A stretch of DNA of 64,000 nt from Chryseobacterium luteum (GCF_000737785.1 NZ_JPRO01000024.1:1-64000), one strand, 5' to 3'. Shown: positions 25,765 to 35,733, counted from the stretch's first letter. Made by a program: numbers and translations. The notes: generated from the letters alone by a model not told the origin.

Positions 25765-26067
25765 CTAACCAATCCTTCTGGCCGGCTGCTGCCTTAATTC
25801 CCCCAAATGCCTGATCCTTTCACGGATAAGATCAACAGTGCATTTCCCACTATTAATCTCAGCGATCAGTGCCGATAAAAATATTTTCAGCTCAGGGCAA
25901 GACAGAATCTTATGGGTATATGTAGTGGCAATAATGGTCTTTTTAGACACAATATTCTGTGTAAAGATATATTCTCCCTCCAGATTAATGTCCAGGCAAA
26001 ACTGATCTGCTATACTGAAAGACAGATACCGGTGTATCAGATCCATATTTTTTAACATATTTTCCAT
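25765..26067 (-). CDS. Unrecognised small protein
   Basis: 100 residues from an ATG at 26067. It has no signal peptide or membrane segment. Residues 60-90 form an amphipathic helix pair (FLSALIAEINSGKCTVDLIRERIRHL), the C-terminus is basic (QQPARRIG). I know no family. It is convergent with the signalling cluster. The reading frame is free of competing frames and the start looks sound, but its reality rests on composition alone. Confidence 0.5.
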   Translation of the reverse strand: MENMLKNMDLIHRYLSFSIADQFCLDINLEGEYIFTQNIVSKKTIIATTYTHKILSCPELKIFLSALIAEINSGKCTVDLIRERIRHLGELRQQPARRIG

Positions 26068-26405
26068 CGTGGGGTATTTATATCTTATACAATAATATTC
26101 ATGCCATACTTAATTTTTTGTTGATTTTTTTATGGACAGTCAGGCAGAAGCGGTATGGACATTGGATATTTAAAATAAATATTATATTGCTGCTGATATA
26201 AACTGTAAGAAACTGCTTAAATTTTTAAAATCTCGCTGAGTGGGCAGATTACGCATGTTTTTATAATTGAAATAAATCTGCGTCATCCGCGAAATCTGCG
26301 AGAGAAATCTGTTTCTTTAGTAATTATTTCTGCATAATTTTATTGAATAAAATTTAAACAGGCTCTAAAACTTTAAACCGAACTTATCAAATTATTTCAG
26401 TATCC
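26068..26405. other. Intergenic gap with a dispersed repeat
   Basis: About 338 bases with no gene. The middle part (26,233-26,312) carries a repeat-like segment listed separately. No promoter with both elements was found for mug. Confidence 0.5.
26233..26312. repeat. Intergenic repeat with inverted AATCTGCG words
   Basis: AAATCTGCG occurs twice (about 26276 and 26294), AAATCTG once more at 26306, and an imperfect inverted form GCAGATTACGC lies upstream at about 26241. This resembles intergenic repeats I associate with Chryseobacterium-type genomes; no second copy is in this window, so that is inference. Confidence 0.4.
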
Positions 26406-26906
26406 ATGTTAAAAGATATTATCTCCAAACACCTTACCGCTGTTTTTTGTGGAATTAATCCGGGTTTAAAATCTGCTGAAGAAGGGCATCATTTTTCCGG
26501 AAAGAGTAACCGTTTCTGGAAAGTACTTCATAAATCCGGTCTTACCCCTTACCAGATAGAAGCTGTAAACGATACAGACATTCTGGATTTCGGGTACGGG
26601 CTTACAACAGCTGTAGCAAGAGCAACATCGCGTGCTGATGAGCTTGCAAAAGAAGAATTCGACGGTTCCCTGGAGCTTTTTAAAACAAAAATGACGAAAT
26701 TTCAGCCGGAGTATATTGTATTTCTCGGTAAAGCGGCATACAGGTCCTTTTCAGGAAAAAAAGAAATTCAATGGGGATCGCAGCCTGAAGATTTTTGTGG
26801 CTGCCGGGTCTGGGTTCTGCCCAACACCAGCGGTTTGAACCGGGGATTCAGCTTAGATGACCTTGTTGAATCTTATGAACGGTTTTATAAGGAAATTCAG
26901 AAATAA
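26406..26906 (+). CDS. mug: G/U mismatch-specific DNA glycosylase (Mug/TDG family)
   Basis: 166 residues. Motif A is FCGINPGLKS (about 14-23), with the catalytic-site Asn of the Mug family; motif B is LPNTSGLNRGFS (about 138-149). HHFSGKSNRFWK and FLGKAAYRSF also match. The enzyme removes uracil or ethenocytosine from mismatches with G; here it is the housekeeping repair copy, in contrast to the divergent UDG-like protein at 4.5 kb. Family length is typical and the ATG start puts motif A at the usual distance. It is a single gene. Confidence 0.93.
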   Translation: MLKDIISKHLTAVFCGINPGLKSAEEGHHFSGKSNRFWKVLHKSGLTPYQIEAVNDTDILDFGYGLTTAVARATSRADELAKEEFDGSLELFKTKMTKFQPEYIVFLGKAAYRSFSGKKEIQWGSQPEDFCGCRVWVLPNTSGLNRGFSLDDLVESYERFYKEIQK

Positions 26907-26959
26907 TCTTGGAAGATCCTCATACTTGCCGCAGAAATAAACAGAATCTTTTCCATCAA

Positions 26960-26993
26960 TTTTGAAATCTATTTAGCAGATTTCCTATTTTTG
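26960..26993 (+). promoter_or_regulatory. Probable promoter of the di-haem peroxidase gene
   Basis: TTTTG at 26960-26964 and TATTTTTG at 26986-26993, separated by 21 bases, close to the Bacteroidota consensus. The predicted start near 27000 would leave a leader of about 10 bases. Confidence 0.5.
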
Positions 26994-27009
26994 TCAAAAT
27001 CTGTTATTC

Positions 27010-28176
27010 ATGAAGAACGTCCTGAGCTGGATATTAATTGCATTTCTTACCGTTTCTCTTTTGAATAACTGTTTCAGTAATAGTGTTCAGAAGGAGATCA
27101 GGGAGAAATCCTCATTCCTTGCCGAATTGAGGAAATTGTATTCTTCCGGGGACCCTTCAAAATGGCCGAAACCCATTCTGGACCCGCAAGCTGTACTTCA
27201 CTTTTCCGAAATAGGGCACCTGCCGGAAATTCAGTTCCCGCGTGATAATCCTTATTCCGAAGATAAAGCATTGCTGGGGAAAATACTTTTTTTCGATCCC
27301 CGGCTTTCCAAATCCAATCAGATTGCATGCGCTTCCTGTCATGATCCCGAATTGGGCTGGTGCGATAACCGGACCTTCTCTTTCGGACACGACAGGCAGC
27401 TTGGCACCAGAAATGCAATGAGCATCCTGAATGTAGCTTATGCGAAGTCTTTATTCTGGGACGGACGCGCTGCTTCCCTTGAAGAACAGTCGGAAATGCC
27501 GATCCGGGATGAAAGGGAAATGAACGGCCATATTGATCTGGCGGCAGGAAAAATTGCAAAGATCAAAGGATACGAATTGCTGTTTGAAAAAGCTTTTGGA
27601 GATAAAGCGGTCTCAAAGGACAGGATTTCCAAAGCAATAGCCGCTTTTGAGAGAACAGTCAGAAGCGGAACTTCTGAATTCGATCAGTTCATTGATGGGA
27701 AAGCAGACGTTTATTCCGATGATGAACTGATGGGGCTGCATCTTTTCCGGACCAAAGCCCAGTGTATGAACTGCCACAGTTCAGGATATTTTTCCAACAA
27801 TCAGTTTGAAAATGTAGGAACCTCTTTATTAGGATCAAAAGAAGAAGATCTGGGCCGGTATCTGGTGACTGAAAATCCGGAAGATGCCGGGAAATTCCGG
27901 GTGCCCGGACTTCGTGAAGCAGCAAGAACAGGCCCCTGGATGCATAACGGGTCTATGACAACCCTCACAGAAGTGATCAGTTTTTACAGCAAAGGAAATC
28001 CTGAATATTCCCAAAAACGGTCAACCGTTCATAAAGGTATTACACTTACTTCCGAAAAATCAGGTTTTGTAAGGCTGCTGGACCTTACGGATGAAGAAAT
28101 TGCTCAGCTGGAAGCATTTTTACGCACCTTGTCTGCAAAACCGGAAAGAGTGCTGCCTCCCGCACTTCCTCAGTAA
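27010..28176 (+). CDS. Di-haem cytochrome c peroxidase/MauG-family protein
   Basis: 388 residues. The N-terminus is a signal sequence with a lipobox-like LLNNC, so it is likely a periplasmic or outer-membrane lipoprotein. Two c-type haem sites are present: CASCH (107-111) and CMNCH (252-256). Other family marks are LGKILFFDPRLS, GTRNAMSILNVAY, LFWDGRA, FRVPGLREAARTGPWMHNGSM and a C-terminal IAQLEAFLRTL. The family reduces hydrogen peroxide with electrons from cytochromes, or oxidises protein residues (MauG). Single gene with its own promoter. Confidence 0.93.
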   Translation: MKNVLSWILIAFLTVSLLNNCFSNSVQKEIREKSSFLAELRKLYSSGDPSKWPKPILDPQAVLHFSEIGHLPEIQFPRDNPYSEDKALLGKILFFDPRLSKSNQIACASCHDPELGWCDNRTFSFGHDRQLGTRNAMSILNVAYAKSLFWDGRAASLEEQSEMPIRDEREMNGHIDLAAGKIAKIKGYELLFEKAFGDKAVSKDRISKAIAAFERTVRSGTSEFDQFIDGKADVYSDDELMGLHLFRTKAQCMNCHSSGYFSNNQFENVGTSLLGSKEEDLGRYLVTENPEDAGKFRVPGLREAARTGPWMHNGSMTTLTEVISFYSKGNPEYSQKRSTVHKGITLTSEKSGFVRLLDLTDEEIAQLEAFLRTLSAKPERVLPPALPQ

Positions 28177-28274
28177 AATAAGGCATAAATCCTGAATTAT
28201 TAAAGATTCATTATCCTGAATGTAAAGCTTTTTTGTTACATTTATCTATAATCAATCAGCATAATTATTTAGAT

Positions 28275-29063
28275 ATGAATATTCAACTTTTCTCAAAAAA
28301 CGCTTTGGTAGGAGCCGCTACCCAGGGAATAGGATTAGGAATAGCTTTGGAACTGGCAAAATGCGGAGCCAACGTTACGATAATAGCCCGAAATGAGGCG
28401 AAACTTAAAAAGGCAGTTTCTTCATTACCCGTAATTAATCCTGATCAGAAGCATAAGTATCTGGTGGCCGATTTTTCTAACTTTGAAGAATACAGAACCA
28501 TTATTTCCGGATATTTCCGGAATAACTCCATTGATATTCTGATTAACAATACCAATGGGCCGGAACCGGGACTGGCACTGGATAAAAATGTCGATGATTA
28601 CCAGAAAGCATTTGATCTGCTTTTTAAAACGGTTTGTGAAACAACATTACTGGCCTTACCCCACATGATAAAGCAGAAAAGCGGGCGTATTATCAATGTT
28701 TCTTCGCTGTCTGTAAAAGAACCGATCAATAATTTATCACTTTCAAATTCCATCCGGTCGGCAGTAATTGCCTGGGCAAAGACATTATCCAATGAAGTGG
28801 CACAGCATCAGATTACAGTCAATAATATTCTTACAGGATATTTTGATACGGAACGCATTCAGAATCTCATCAGCCATGAAGCCCAGCAGACAGGCAGATC
28901 TCAGGAAGAAATAAAAAGAGCCAGAGAAAATAAAATTCCAATGAAAAGACTGGGCAAAACTGAGGAGTATGGCCATCTGGCTGCTTTTCTGGCATCAGAA
29001 TATTCGGCTTATCTTACAGGAGCCAGTATTCCTCTGGATGGAGGGCTGAATAATACTTATTAA
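28275..29063 (+). CDS. Short-chain dehydrogenase/reductase (SDR)
   Basis: 262 residues from ATG 28275; a TTG 42 bases upstream would add a non-conserved tail. The NAD(P)-binding motif is GAATQGIGLGIA (Gly-rich loop, about 12-23). Instead of the usual NNAG there is NNTNGPEPG. IINVSSLSV supplies the catalytic Ser, but the usual YxxxK is replaced: the segment reads NSIRSAVIAWAKTLS, with Ser-Ile-Arg at the Tyr position while the Lys-containing helix is kept. This variant is seen in a 3-oxoacyl-ACP-reductase-like subgroup with unclear activity. C-terminal LTGASIPLDGGLNNTY is typical. Substrate unknown; single gene. Confidence 0.85.
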   Translation: MNIQLFSKNALVGAATQGIGLGIALELAKCGANVTIIARNEAKLKKAVSSLPVINPDQKHKYLVADFSNFEEYRTIISGYFRNNSIDILINNTNGPEPGLALDKNVDDYQKAFDLLFKTVCETTLLALPHMIKQKSGRIINVSSLSVKEPINNLSLSNSIRSAVIAWAKTLSNEVAQHQITVNNILTGYFDTERIQNLISHEAQQTGRSQEEIKRARENKIPMKRLGKTEEYGHLAAFLASEYSAYLTGASIPLDGGLNNTY

Positions 29064-29293
29064 TTCTGGGAATATTATTATAAAAATTTGGAGGCAAATT
29101 TAATTGTTCCGCCTTTGCAGTCCCTGAATTATATACAGCTAATATAACTTTGCGTTTTAAAACATACATTTTGTATCGTATTAATGAAGTTAAAATTCAT
29201 TGAAAACCTGTATCATCAGGACATTCTGCTTTTAAATTCCGCGTTTTTTTTGTAGTTTCACTTCCTTTAATAAAAATACCATCACAATTTCTT

Positions 29294-30154
29294 ATGAAAA
29301 GAAACTTTATCAACCAGAAAGAATTGTCGGATAAATTCTGGAATATTGAATAAAAAACCGGGAACATACAGAAAATATCTTTTGGCAAAACCGGAACTAA
29401 AGGCCGGGAAACAGTTAAAGAATATGAAGACGAAAAAGAGTGTATTCGGGAATCTGAAAAGCTGATCGCTCAAAAAATCAAAAAAGGCTATACGGAAATT
29501 CATGAAAATGATGAAGTTCCTCAAAAGATCGAACTTTCGGATACCGAAAAAGCAGATATTTATTTTTGGGAAGCCATTGAAAAATCCAACAAATATAAAA
29601 AAGCCCACTGGAGCGAATATGATGTTGAGGAGCACATTGAAAACCTCACTGATTATTTGTCAAAATTTGGAAAAGAGAGAATGGTGCTTTTTGAAAAAAC
29701 ACTTCAGGAAAAGCTAAGTGATCTGTATACAGCTGAAATTGCCGAGCTTTCGTTCATTCTTGAATGTGATTTTAAGAAGGAAGATGAGGTGTATGTTTTT
29801 GATGATTATCTTTCTGATGACGGATTCCTCTATTTCAGATGCTGGCTTCTGCTGAAAGGAAAAGAGTTTTTTGAAGATATAAAAGCTGATATTCAGTCGT
29901 TCGTAAACGGGAAATACAGTTTTAATATTGGTGACTGCTGGGCAGAGGGCCTGCTTTACGTTGCTGACGAGGCATATGCCCAAAATCATGAAGATGAAGA
30001 ATCCATCATCAAAGATACAGTCTACGAATTGTATCCCGAAAATGATTACGACAGTGTGGAGCGCAGCATGAACCGGGAACCGGAAGGAGGGGTAGAGTTA
30101 CAGAAAATGTATCCGAAGCTGGTAAAAGAGATGGCCGAATTAAGAAGTAACTAA
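29294..30154 (+). pseudogene. WGR-domain/DUF4240-type gene interrupted by an in-frame TAA
   Basis: The ATG at 29294 gives MKRNFINQKELSDKFWNIE and then TAA at 29351-29353. The same frame continues without another stop to 30154: ISFGKTGTKGRE is the heart of a WGR domain, EKADIYFWEAIE begins a DUF4240-like region, and later come DDYLSDDGFLYFRCWLLLKG and the acidic C-terminus. No ATG lies between the stop and the conserved region, so the full protein of about 286 residues cannot be made without readthrough. One base change (T to A, G or C) would restore it. It is either a recent nonsense mutation or a sequencing error. Downstream translation from TTG 29657 would give only the C-terminal half. Confidence 0.8.
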
Positions 30155-30194
30155 AGTGAAAATCCGCTAAAAAAGATTAAAATTAATAGCCAGA

Positions 30195-30737
30195 ATGAAA
30201 AGCAAGGTTAAAATTTTAAGAGAGAGGAAGAATATGACCCAGGCCGAACTTGCCGAAAGATCCGGCCTTTCGTTGCGGACAGTCCAGCGCATTGAAGCAG
30301 GAACTGTTCCCAAAGGATTTACCCTAAAAGCTATTGCCGGTATTCTGGAAACAGAACCCGGAAACCTGATCTCTGCAGATGAAGAAAAATCCTCCGTTGA
30401 CAGGGCAAAATTAATTAATCTTTCTGCCTTGCTGGGGCTCATTATACCATTTGGGGGAGTTATATTCCCCTTGATTTTAACTTATAAAACCAAAGATCCG
30501 GTGAATAAAGAGCTTGGGAAAAATATAGTGAGCATTCAGATTATTCTGGCAGTTGCTGTCTCAATTCTAATGATCATGAGTCCGTTCATTCAAAAAGCAA
30601 TACCTGTAAAAATTCCGCTTTTTCTTGTCTTTTTAATAGCTTTTCTCTGTGTTAAACTGTTCGTAATCATCAGGAACGGAAGCTGTTTAAACTCAAGAGG
30701 TGATTTGTGTATTAAATTGAAAGACAGTTTTTTATAA
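30195..30737 (+). CDS. XRE-family helix-turn-helix protein with C-terminal membrane domain
   Basis: 180 residues. Residues 1-62 are a classical XRE helix-turn-helix (LRERKNMTQAELAERSGLSLRTVQRIEAG). From about 70 to 165 there are three hydrophobic segments, resembling the DUF4870 membrane domain, so this is a membrane-bound DNA-binding regulator. The tail after residue 165 (GSCLNSRGDLCIKL) is short and unusual and may come from a local frame change. It follows the broken WGR gene by 40 bases on the same strand. Targets unknown. Confidence 0.8.
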   Translation: MKSKVKILRERKNMTQAELAERSGLSLRTVQRIEAGTVPKGFTLKAIAGILETEPGNLISADEEKSSVDRAKLINLSALLGLIIPFGGVIFPLILTYKTKDPVNKELGKNIVSIQIILAVAVSILMIMSPFIQKAIPVKIPLFLVFLIAFLCVKLFVIIRNGSCLNSRGDLCIKLKDSFL

Positions 30738-30825
30738 ATGCTGTCGTAAAAATGTCGTAAAGATGTCATATGGTTTTTGAAGAAAAATCAAATGATAATG
30801 CTGAACCTTGCAGAAAAATGTCAGC

Positions 30826-31764
30826 ATGAAAATCTTTAAGAAAATTGCATTATCGGTAGCGGTATGTATTGTACTTTTATTACTGGGCGGCTACTTATAT
30901 TTTGATAAAAAATTTACACCGCCGGAAAACAGTCTTGCTGTTTTGGGTATTGCGCAAAATATAGAGATACGATGGGATTCTGCCGCAGGAAATTCCCATG
31001 CGGCAGTTCTTCTTCCTGTCAGGCTCAAAGGTATTCACAGGACCTTCTATATGCAGCTGGATTCCGGCTCACCAACCACTTTGTTCTACAAGAAATCAAT
31101 GGAATCCATACAGGAAAAATTTCGGGATCAGATTAAATTTAATAAACAGGAAAAGCAGATCTCAGTGCAGTTCAGCACAGGAAATATGAATATAGCTTCT
31201 GACCGTTTTGAATTGCTCGATTATGGCAGCAGCATAAATTTTCACACTGCTGAAACAAATAATATCATTGGAACCATCGGAACAGATCTTTTGGAAAAGC
31301 GGATTATAGTTCTGGATTTTAAAAACGGAGTATGTTCATTCATCGAAAATACGGATGAAAAAGATTTTGAAGCATTTGAATTCAAAAAACGTAAAATACT
31401 GTTACCTTCAGAAGTGGAAAATCAAAAGCTGAAGCTGCTTTACGATTCAGGAACGAGTGGCTACGAACTCATTACCAATAAGGAAGAATGGGAAAAATAC
31501 AGAACTTCAAACGGTAATATTAAAAAAGAAAAAGGAAATTCCTGGGGAAATATTTTAACTGTTATTTCTGCCCCGGCGGATCGTACCATCAGAATTGGAA
31601 GCCGCGGCCTTAAGCTTTCGGAAGTCACTTATATAGAAGGAACTTCAAAGATGCAGAACCTCTTGATGAAAAGCTCAGGAATGCAGGGAATGACAGGAAA
31701 TAAACTTTTCCTGAACCATAAGCTTATTTTAGACTGTAAAAACAAAAAATTCAAAGTGGAATAA
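30826..31764 (+). CDS. Membrane-anchored retropepsin-like aspartic protease candidate
   Basis: 312 residues from ATG 30826 (a TTG 18 bases upstream is less likely). Residues 5-25 are a membrane anchor (IALSVAVCIVLLLLGGYLY). Two aspartic-protease-like motifs occur: MQLDSGSPTTLF (about residue 81) and LLYDSGTSGYEL (about 208), each with the D-S-G core, and IGTIGTDLL lies between them. This bilobal layout would place the active site outside the cytoplasmic membrane. Family annotation is by motif only; a protease-fold protein without activity is possible. Single gene with no clear partners. Confidence 0.6.
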   Translation: MKIFKKIALSVAVCIVLLLLGGYLYFDKKFTPPENSLAVLGIAQNIEIRWDSAAGNSHAAVLLPVRLKGIHRTFYMQLDSGSPTTLFYKKSMESIQEKFRDQIKFNKQEKQISVQFSTGNMNIASDRFELLDYGSSINFHTAETNNIIGTIGTDLLEKRIIVLDFKNGVCSFIENTDEKDFEAFEFKKRKILLPSEVENQKLKLLYDSGTSGYELITNKEEWEKYRTSNGNIKKEKGNSWGNILTVISAPADRTIRIGSRGLKLSEVTYIEGTSKMQNLLMKSSGMQGMTGNKLFLNHKLILDCKNKKFKVE

Positions 31765-31879
31765 TCGTCTGGACCGTAATCTAGGTATTTATTCTGATTG
31801 GAATTAATAATTTTTTTAATAACCATGTAATAATTCCCCGGTGTGGGTTGTCTTACTATGTATTGAAATTACATAGTAT

Positions 31880-34800
31880 ATGAAAAACTGGTCTTTTAAA
31901 AGATGGAACACCGTTTTAGGATGGGTGATCTTCACTATCGCACTGATTACCTATTTCTCTACCATGGAACATTCCCTGAGTTTCTGGGATTGTGGCGAGT
32001 ATATTTCCTCAGCGGTAAAACTTGAAGTAACGCATGCTCCCGGAGCCGCCTTGTTTCAGATTGTAGGAGCTGTGGCCAGTATATTTGCGTTGGGAAATGA
32101 ACAGAATTATGCCATCGTGATCAATGCGATGTCTTCACTCTTCAGCGCATTTACCATTTTATTTCTGTTCTGGACAATTACCCATTTTGTCAGAAGACTT
32201 TTGAATAAAGACTTTGATGAAATTACAAAGCACCAGGAAATCTCCATTCTTTTTGCAGGAGCTGTAGGAGCACTATGCTTTACATTCTCGGACACATTCT
32301 GGTTTTCTGCGGTAGAAGGAGAGGTGTATGCCATGGCTTCCATGTTTACGGCACTGCTTGTCTGGCTCATCACCAAATGGGAAAACGAATACCTGGCGAA
32401 AGACAGCGAAAGGTGGATCATCCTTATTTTCTTCATATTAGGACTTTCCATTGGAGTTCATATGATGTGTATGCTTGCAGTACCGGCCGTATGTCTGGTA
32501 TATTATGCAAAAAATTACAAATTTACCTGGAAAAGCTTTATCTGGGCCAACGCGATTACACTGGGAATCCTGATCATTGTTTTCAAAATTATTTTCCCAT
32601 TGATCATGACAATGTTCGGAAGACTGGAAATATTCTTTGTAAACGGACTTGGACTTCCTTTCCACTCAGGAACGATTGCTGCATTTATTCTCATGGCTGC
32701 AATGTCTTATTTCATGATTAAATATGCAAGGAAAGCCAAAAAGAACGTTTTTCAGACTGTAGCCTTATCTGTTGTATATATGATCATAGGTTTTTCATGC
32801 TGGATGGTGATTCCTGTCAGAGCAAATGCTAATCCTCCGATGAACCTGAACGATCCTGACACAGCTATTGGTATGCTGGATTACTATAACAGAGAACAAT
32901 ACGGTGACTGGCCAACCATTTACGGCCAAAACTATACCGCCTTCCTTGATGCGAACGGAATTGAGAAGAATGAAGACGGAAGTTTCAAGACCAAAAAAAC
33001 AGGTGAGATCTACGAAAAGGATGAAAAAACCGGAACGTACAGAAAAACCGGGGACAGGTTCAATTATGTTTTCAATAAGTCTCAAATCAGCCTGATGCCA
33101 AGGATGTTCAACCAGGATAAGGATGTCATGGCGAACTATATCTCCATGTACGGCGCTCCTGATTTTACCTTCAATTATGCTAACGAAGATGTGGCAGACA
33201 ATCCCCAGGCAAAACAGATTTTTGATGAACTGAGAGGGAAGTATGAAGACAAAACCATCACGGCAGCAGACTACCTGAAAGTGAAACCCTACAACCTGAT
33301 CAATGTTCAGAAGCCTTCTCTGGCCCAGAATATGGATTATTTCATTACGTTTCAGAATGGATATTATTTCGTAAGATACCTGATGTGGAACTTCGTGGGA
33401 AGACAGAACGACCTTGAAGGAAACATGGAAAACACAAAAGGAAACTGGATCTCCGGGATTCCTTTTATAGACAATGCTTTACTTGGAAACCAGGATAAAA
33501 TGCCGGCGAAATTCAAGAATGAAAGTACGGTAAAATTCTTCTTTTTACCATTGATTTTAGGACTAATCGGTTTCTTTTTCCAGTTGAACAGGGATTTTGG
33601 AAGATTCTATGCACTGCTTTCATTATTTGTTTTAACAGGTGTCGGAATTATCTTCTATACAGGGGTGAAACCTTTTGAGCCGAGAGAAAGAGACTATGCT
33701 ATGGTAGGTTCCTTCTATGCATTTGCAATCTGGATAGGAATGGGAGCCGGGGCTATTTTATGGTTCGTGCAGTCTAAAATAAAATCCAATGGAGCTAATA
33801 TTGCTTTAGGGGTGGTTTTATTGGGAGTACCTTTTATGATGGGCTTCCAGAATTATACTCCGCACGACCGCAGCAAAAAATCAGCAGCGCGCGACTATGC
33901 CTATTCATTCCTGAAATCACTGTCTAAAGATGATATTATTTTTATTTATGGTGACAACGATACTTTCCCTGTATGGGCGATCCAGGAGACTGAGAGGTTC
34001 CGTGATGATGTAAAAACCGTCAATTTCACCCTGTTGGCTACACCGTGGTATATTGATCAGGTAAAGAGAAAAACATACAATGCAACTGGAATTCCCACTC
34101 AATTGACCCATGAAGATTACAGGGATGGAGTGAATGATCAGATCTATATGATGAAAAAGGAAGACTGGCAAGGCGTTTTCTCTATGTTGAAAGAACAGGG
34201 TGTTCCTGACACCCATTTTGGGGCATTTAGAAAATACCTTACACAGGATTCGCTGACGCTGAAGGAAGCCGTAAGTTTTCTGAAGTTCAAATCTCCTGAA
34301 AAAGATGAGCTTCTGAAAATGTATTTTGGAGAAGAAAAATATGCTGAATACAATATCCTTCCGGTAAACAAATTCATTCTTCCGGTAAACAAAGAAAATG
34401 CTTTAAAAGCAGGAATTATTACCCAGTCAGACCTTCCTAATGTAGTTAATCAGATCATGATCACCTACAAAGGAAACACGCTTTATAAAAACAACCTGAT
34501 GATGATGGATATGCTTGCGAATTTCGACTGGAAGAGACCTATTAATTTCTCATCAGGAGGGATCTACGACAGCGAAAACATCTTTTATCTTAATGAATAC
34601 CTTCAGTTTGAAGGGTTCAGCTACAAATTGGTTCCTATCCATACCGTTCAGAACGCAGATGGAGATATGGGAAGAGTAGATACCCATTCTTTATATAATG
34701 TAGTGAAAAACTTCAGATGGGGGAATTTTAAAGACCTGAGTATCCATTATGATGAAGCAGCGACCTCCAATATTATGGGTTACAGAATGACTGCCGGCAG

Positions 34801-35365
34801 GGCAGCTTCGGCACTGGCATTAAGCGGACAGCAAGCTAAAGCCATGGAAATACTGGATATTGCTTCCAAAGAAATTCCTGCTGAAAAATACAATGATCCA
34901 CGTTCACTAAGCGCTATGGTAACCGGGTATATCATTGCAGGACAGGAGAAAAAAGGACTTCAGCTGGCAGAAATACTTAAAAAGGGAATCTTTGAAGAGT
35001 ATGATTATTATATGAGCCTTTCCCCTTCATTTCAAAAGCAGGCAACCAGGCAGATGAGGGTGAAGCCAATGGAATATTCACTTGTGGTATCCGCTGTTAC
35101 AGACGCTTATAAGAAATTAGGTCAGGATGATAAAGCCTATGCTTACCTTGTAAAATCTATAGAGCCGATTGATAAAAAGTTCAACGCTTTCATTAAAGAG
35201 CTTCAGCAGATGGGGAAAGAAAAAGCCATAAAGGAGTCTGAAAATGTACAGAAAATTGCCCCTTTCTATCAATATTTATTTGATGTGATGCAGCCTTTCG
35301 ATTCCACCTATTCAAAAGAGAAGGAAGACCAGATCACCAGGGCAATGATTAAAGTAACCCAATAG
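31880..35365 (+). CDS. DUF2723 membrane protein, GT117-like O-mannosyltransferase candidate
   Basis: 1161 residues. The N-terminus (VIFTIALITYFSTMEHSLSFWDCGEYISSAVKLEVTHAPG is spread over residues 15-55) carries the DUF2723 signature with the acidic pair Asp-Cys-Gly-Glu expected of a GT-C active-site loop. About ten transmembrane segments lie in two blocks, at 60-330 and 550-660. The soluble C-terminal third begins near HDRSKKSAARDYAYSF and includes YGDNDTFPVWAIQE and a TPR-like end. Bacteroidota homologues are placed in glycosyltransferase family 117 and linked to protein O-glycosylation. It stands alone, as usual. Length is typical. Confidence 0.85.
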   Translation: MKNWSFKRWNTVLGWVIFTIALITYFSTMEHSLSFWDCGEYISSAVKLEVTHAPGAALFQIVGAVASIFALGNEQNYAIVINAMSSLFSAFTILFLFWTITHFVRRLLNKDFDEITKHQEISILFAGAVGALCFTFSDTFWFSAVEGEVYAMASMFTALLVWLITKWENEYLAKDSERWIILIFFILGLSIGVHMMCMLAVPAVCLVYYAKNYKFTWKSFIWANAITLGILIIVFKIIFPLIMTMFGRLEIFFVNGLGLPFHSGTIAAFILMAAMSYFMIKYARKAKKNVFQTVALSVVYMIIGFSCWMVIPVRANANPPMNLNDPDTAIGMLDYYNREQYGDWPTIYGQNYTAFLDANGIEKNEDGSFKTKKTGEIYEKDEKTGTYRKTGDRFNYVFNKSQISLMPRMFNQDKDVMANYISMYGAPDFTFNYANEDVADNPQAKQIFDELRGKYEDKTITAADYLKVKPYNLINVQKPSLAQNMDYFITFQNGYYFVRYLMWNFVGRQNDLEGNMENTKGNWISGIPFIDNALLGNQDKMPAKFKNESTVKFFFLPLILGLIGFFFQLNRDFGRFYALLSLFVLTGVGIIFYTGVKPFEPRERDYAMVGSFYAFAIWIGMGAGAILWFVQSKIKSNGANIALGVVLLGVPFMMGFQNYTPHDRSKKSAARDYAYSFLKSLSKDDIIFIYGDNDTFPVWAIQETERFRDDVKTVNFTLLATPWYIDQVKRKTYNATGIPTQLTHEDYRDGVNDQIYMMKKEDWQGVFSMLKEQGVPDTHFGAFRKYLTQDSLTLKEAVSFLKFKSPEKDELLKMYFGEEKYAEYNILPVNKFILPVNKENALKAGIITQSDLPNVVNQIMITYKGNTLYKNNLMMMDMLANFDWKRPINFSSGGIYDSENIFYLNEYLQFEGFSYKLVPIHTVQNADGDMGRVDTHSLYNVVKNFRWGNFKDLSIHYDEAATSNIMGYRMTAGRAASALALSGQQAKAMEILDIASKEIPAEKYNDPRSLSAMVTGYIIAGQEKKGLQLAEILKKGIFEEYDYYMSLSPSFQKQATRQMRVKPMEYSLVVSAVTDAYKKLGQDDKAYAYLVKSIEPIDKKFNAFIKELQQMGKEKAIKESENVQKIAPFYQYLFDVMQPFDSTYSKEKEDQITRAMIKVTQ

Positions 35366-35442
35366 GTATTTTTTTAATAAGGAAATATCGAAAAGCGAAA
35401 ATGGATCAGATTGATTCCTTCTTTGCATCCTTCGTATAAATT

Positions 35443-35481
35443 AAATCTGTTTAAACTTATATTTTATACAGTTGGCCAATC
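35443..35481 (+). repeat. Dispersed 39-base repeat, copy 2
   Basis: Matches 14,322-14,360 in the same orientation with one mismatch (TATACAG against TATATAG). Both copies follow the end of a transcription unit. Confidence 0.75.
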
Positions 35482-35709
35482 AAAAAGGAGCAAATTATAG
35501 TATAAAAGACATTTTCAGGCGCAAAGATTTTATCTGAGATAAAATTTCTCACTTTTTATTATAGCGTTTTTGCTGGAAATCTTTGATTTCCCTGCGCCTT
35601 AAAACATCCATACGTTTAAAAAACTTTGCGCCTTTGCGATTTTCCAACAAAGAAATTTAAACAAATTGAGCCTTTACATTAAGAAAATCCACAAAAGATT
35701 CAAAAAAAG

Positions 35710-35733
35710 AAAAGTCCGGAACTCCGGACTTTT
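35710..35733 (-). terminator. Rho-independent terminator, probably bidirectional
   Basis: AAAAGTCCGG (35710-35719) and CCGGACTTTT (35724-35733) form a perfect 10-bp stem with an AACT loop, flanked by A-runs on the left and T-runs on the right. It lies 48 bases beyond the stop of the minus-strand VOC gene and could also stop rightward transcripts. Confidence 0.85.

Noticed and set aside
27098..27559. 153-codon minus-strand frame
   Set aside because: Antisense to the di-haem peroxidase haem region; no domain.
32275..32721. 148-codon plus-strand frame
   Set aside because: Out-of-frame within the DUF2723 gene, His/Cys-rich composition typical of a shadow.
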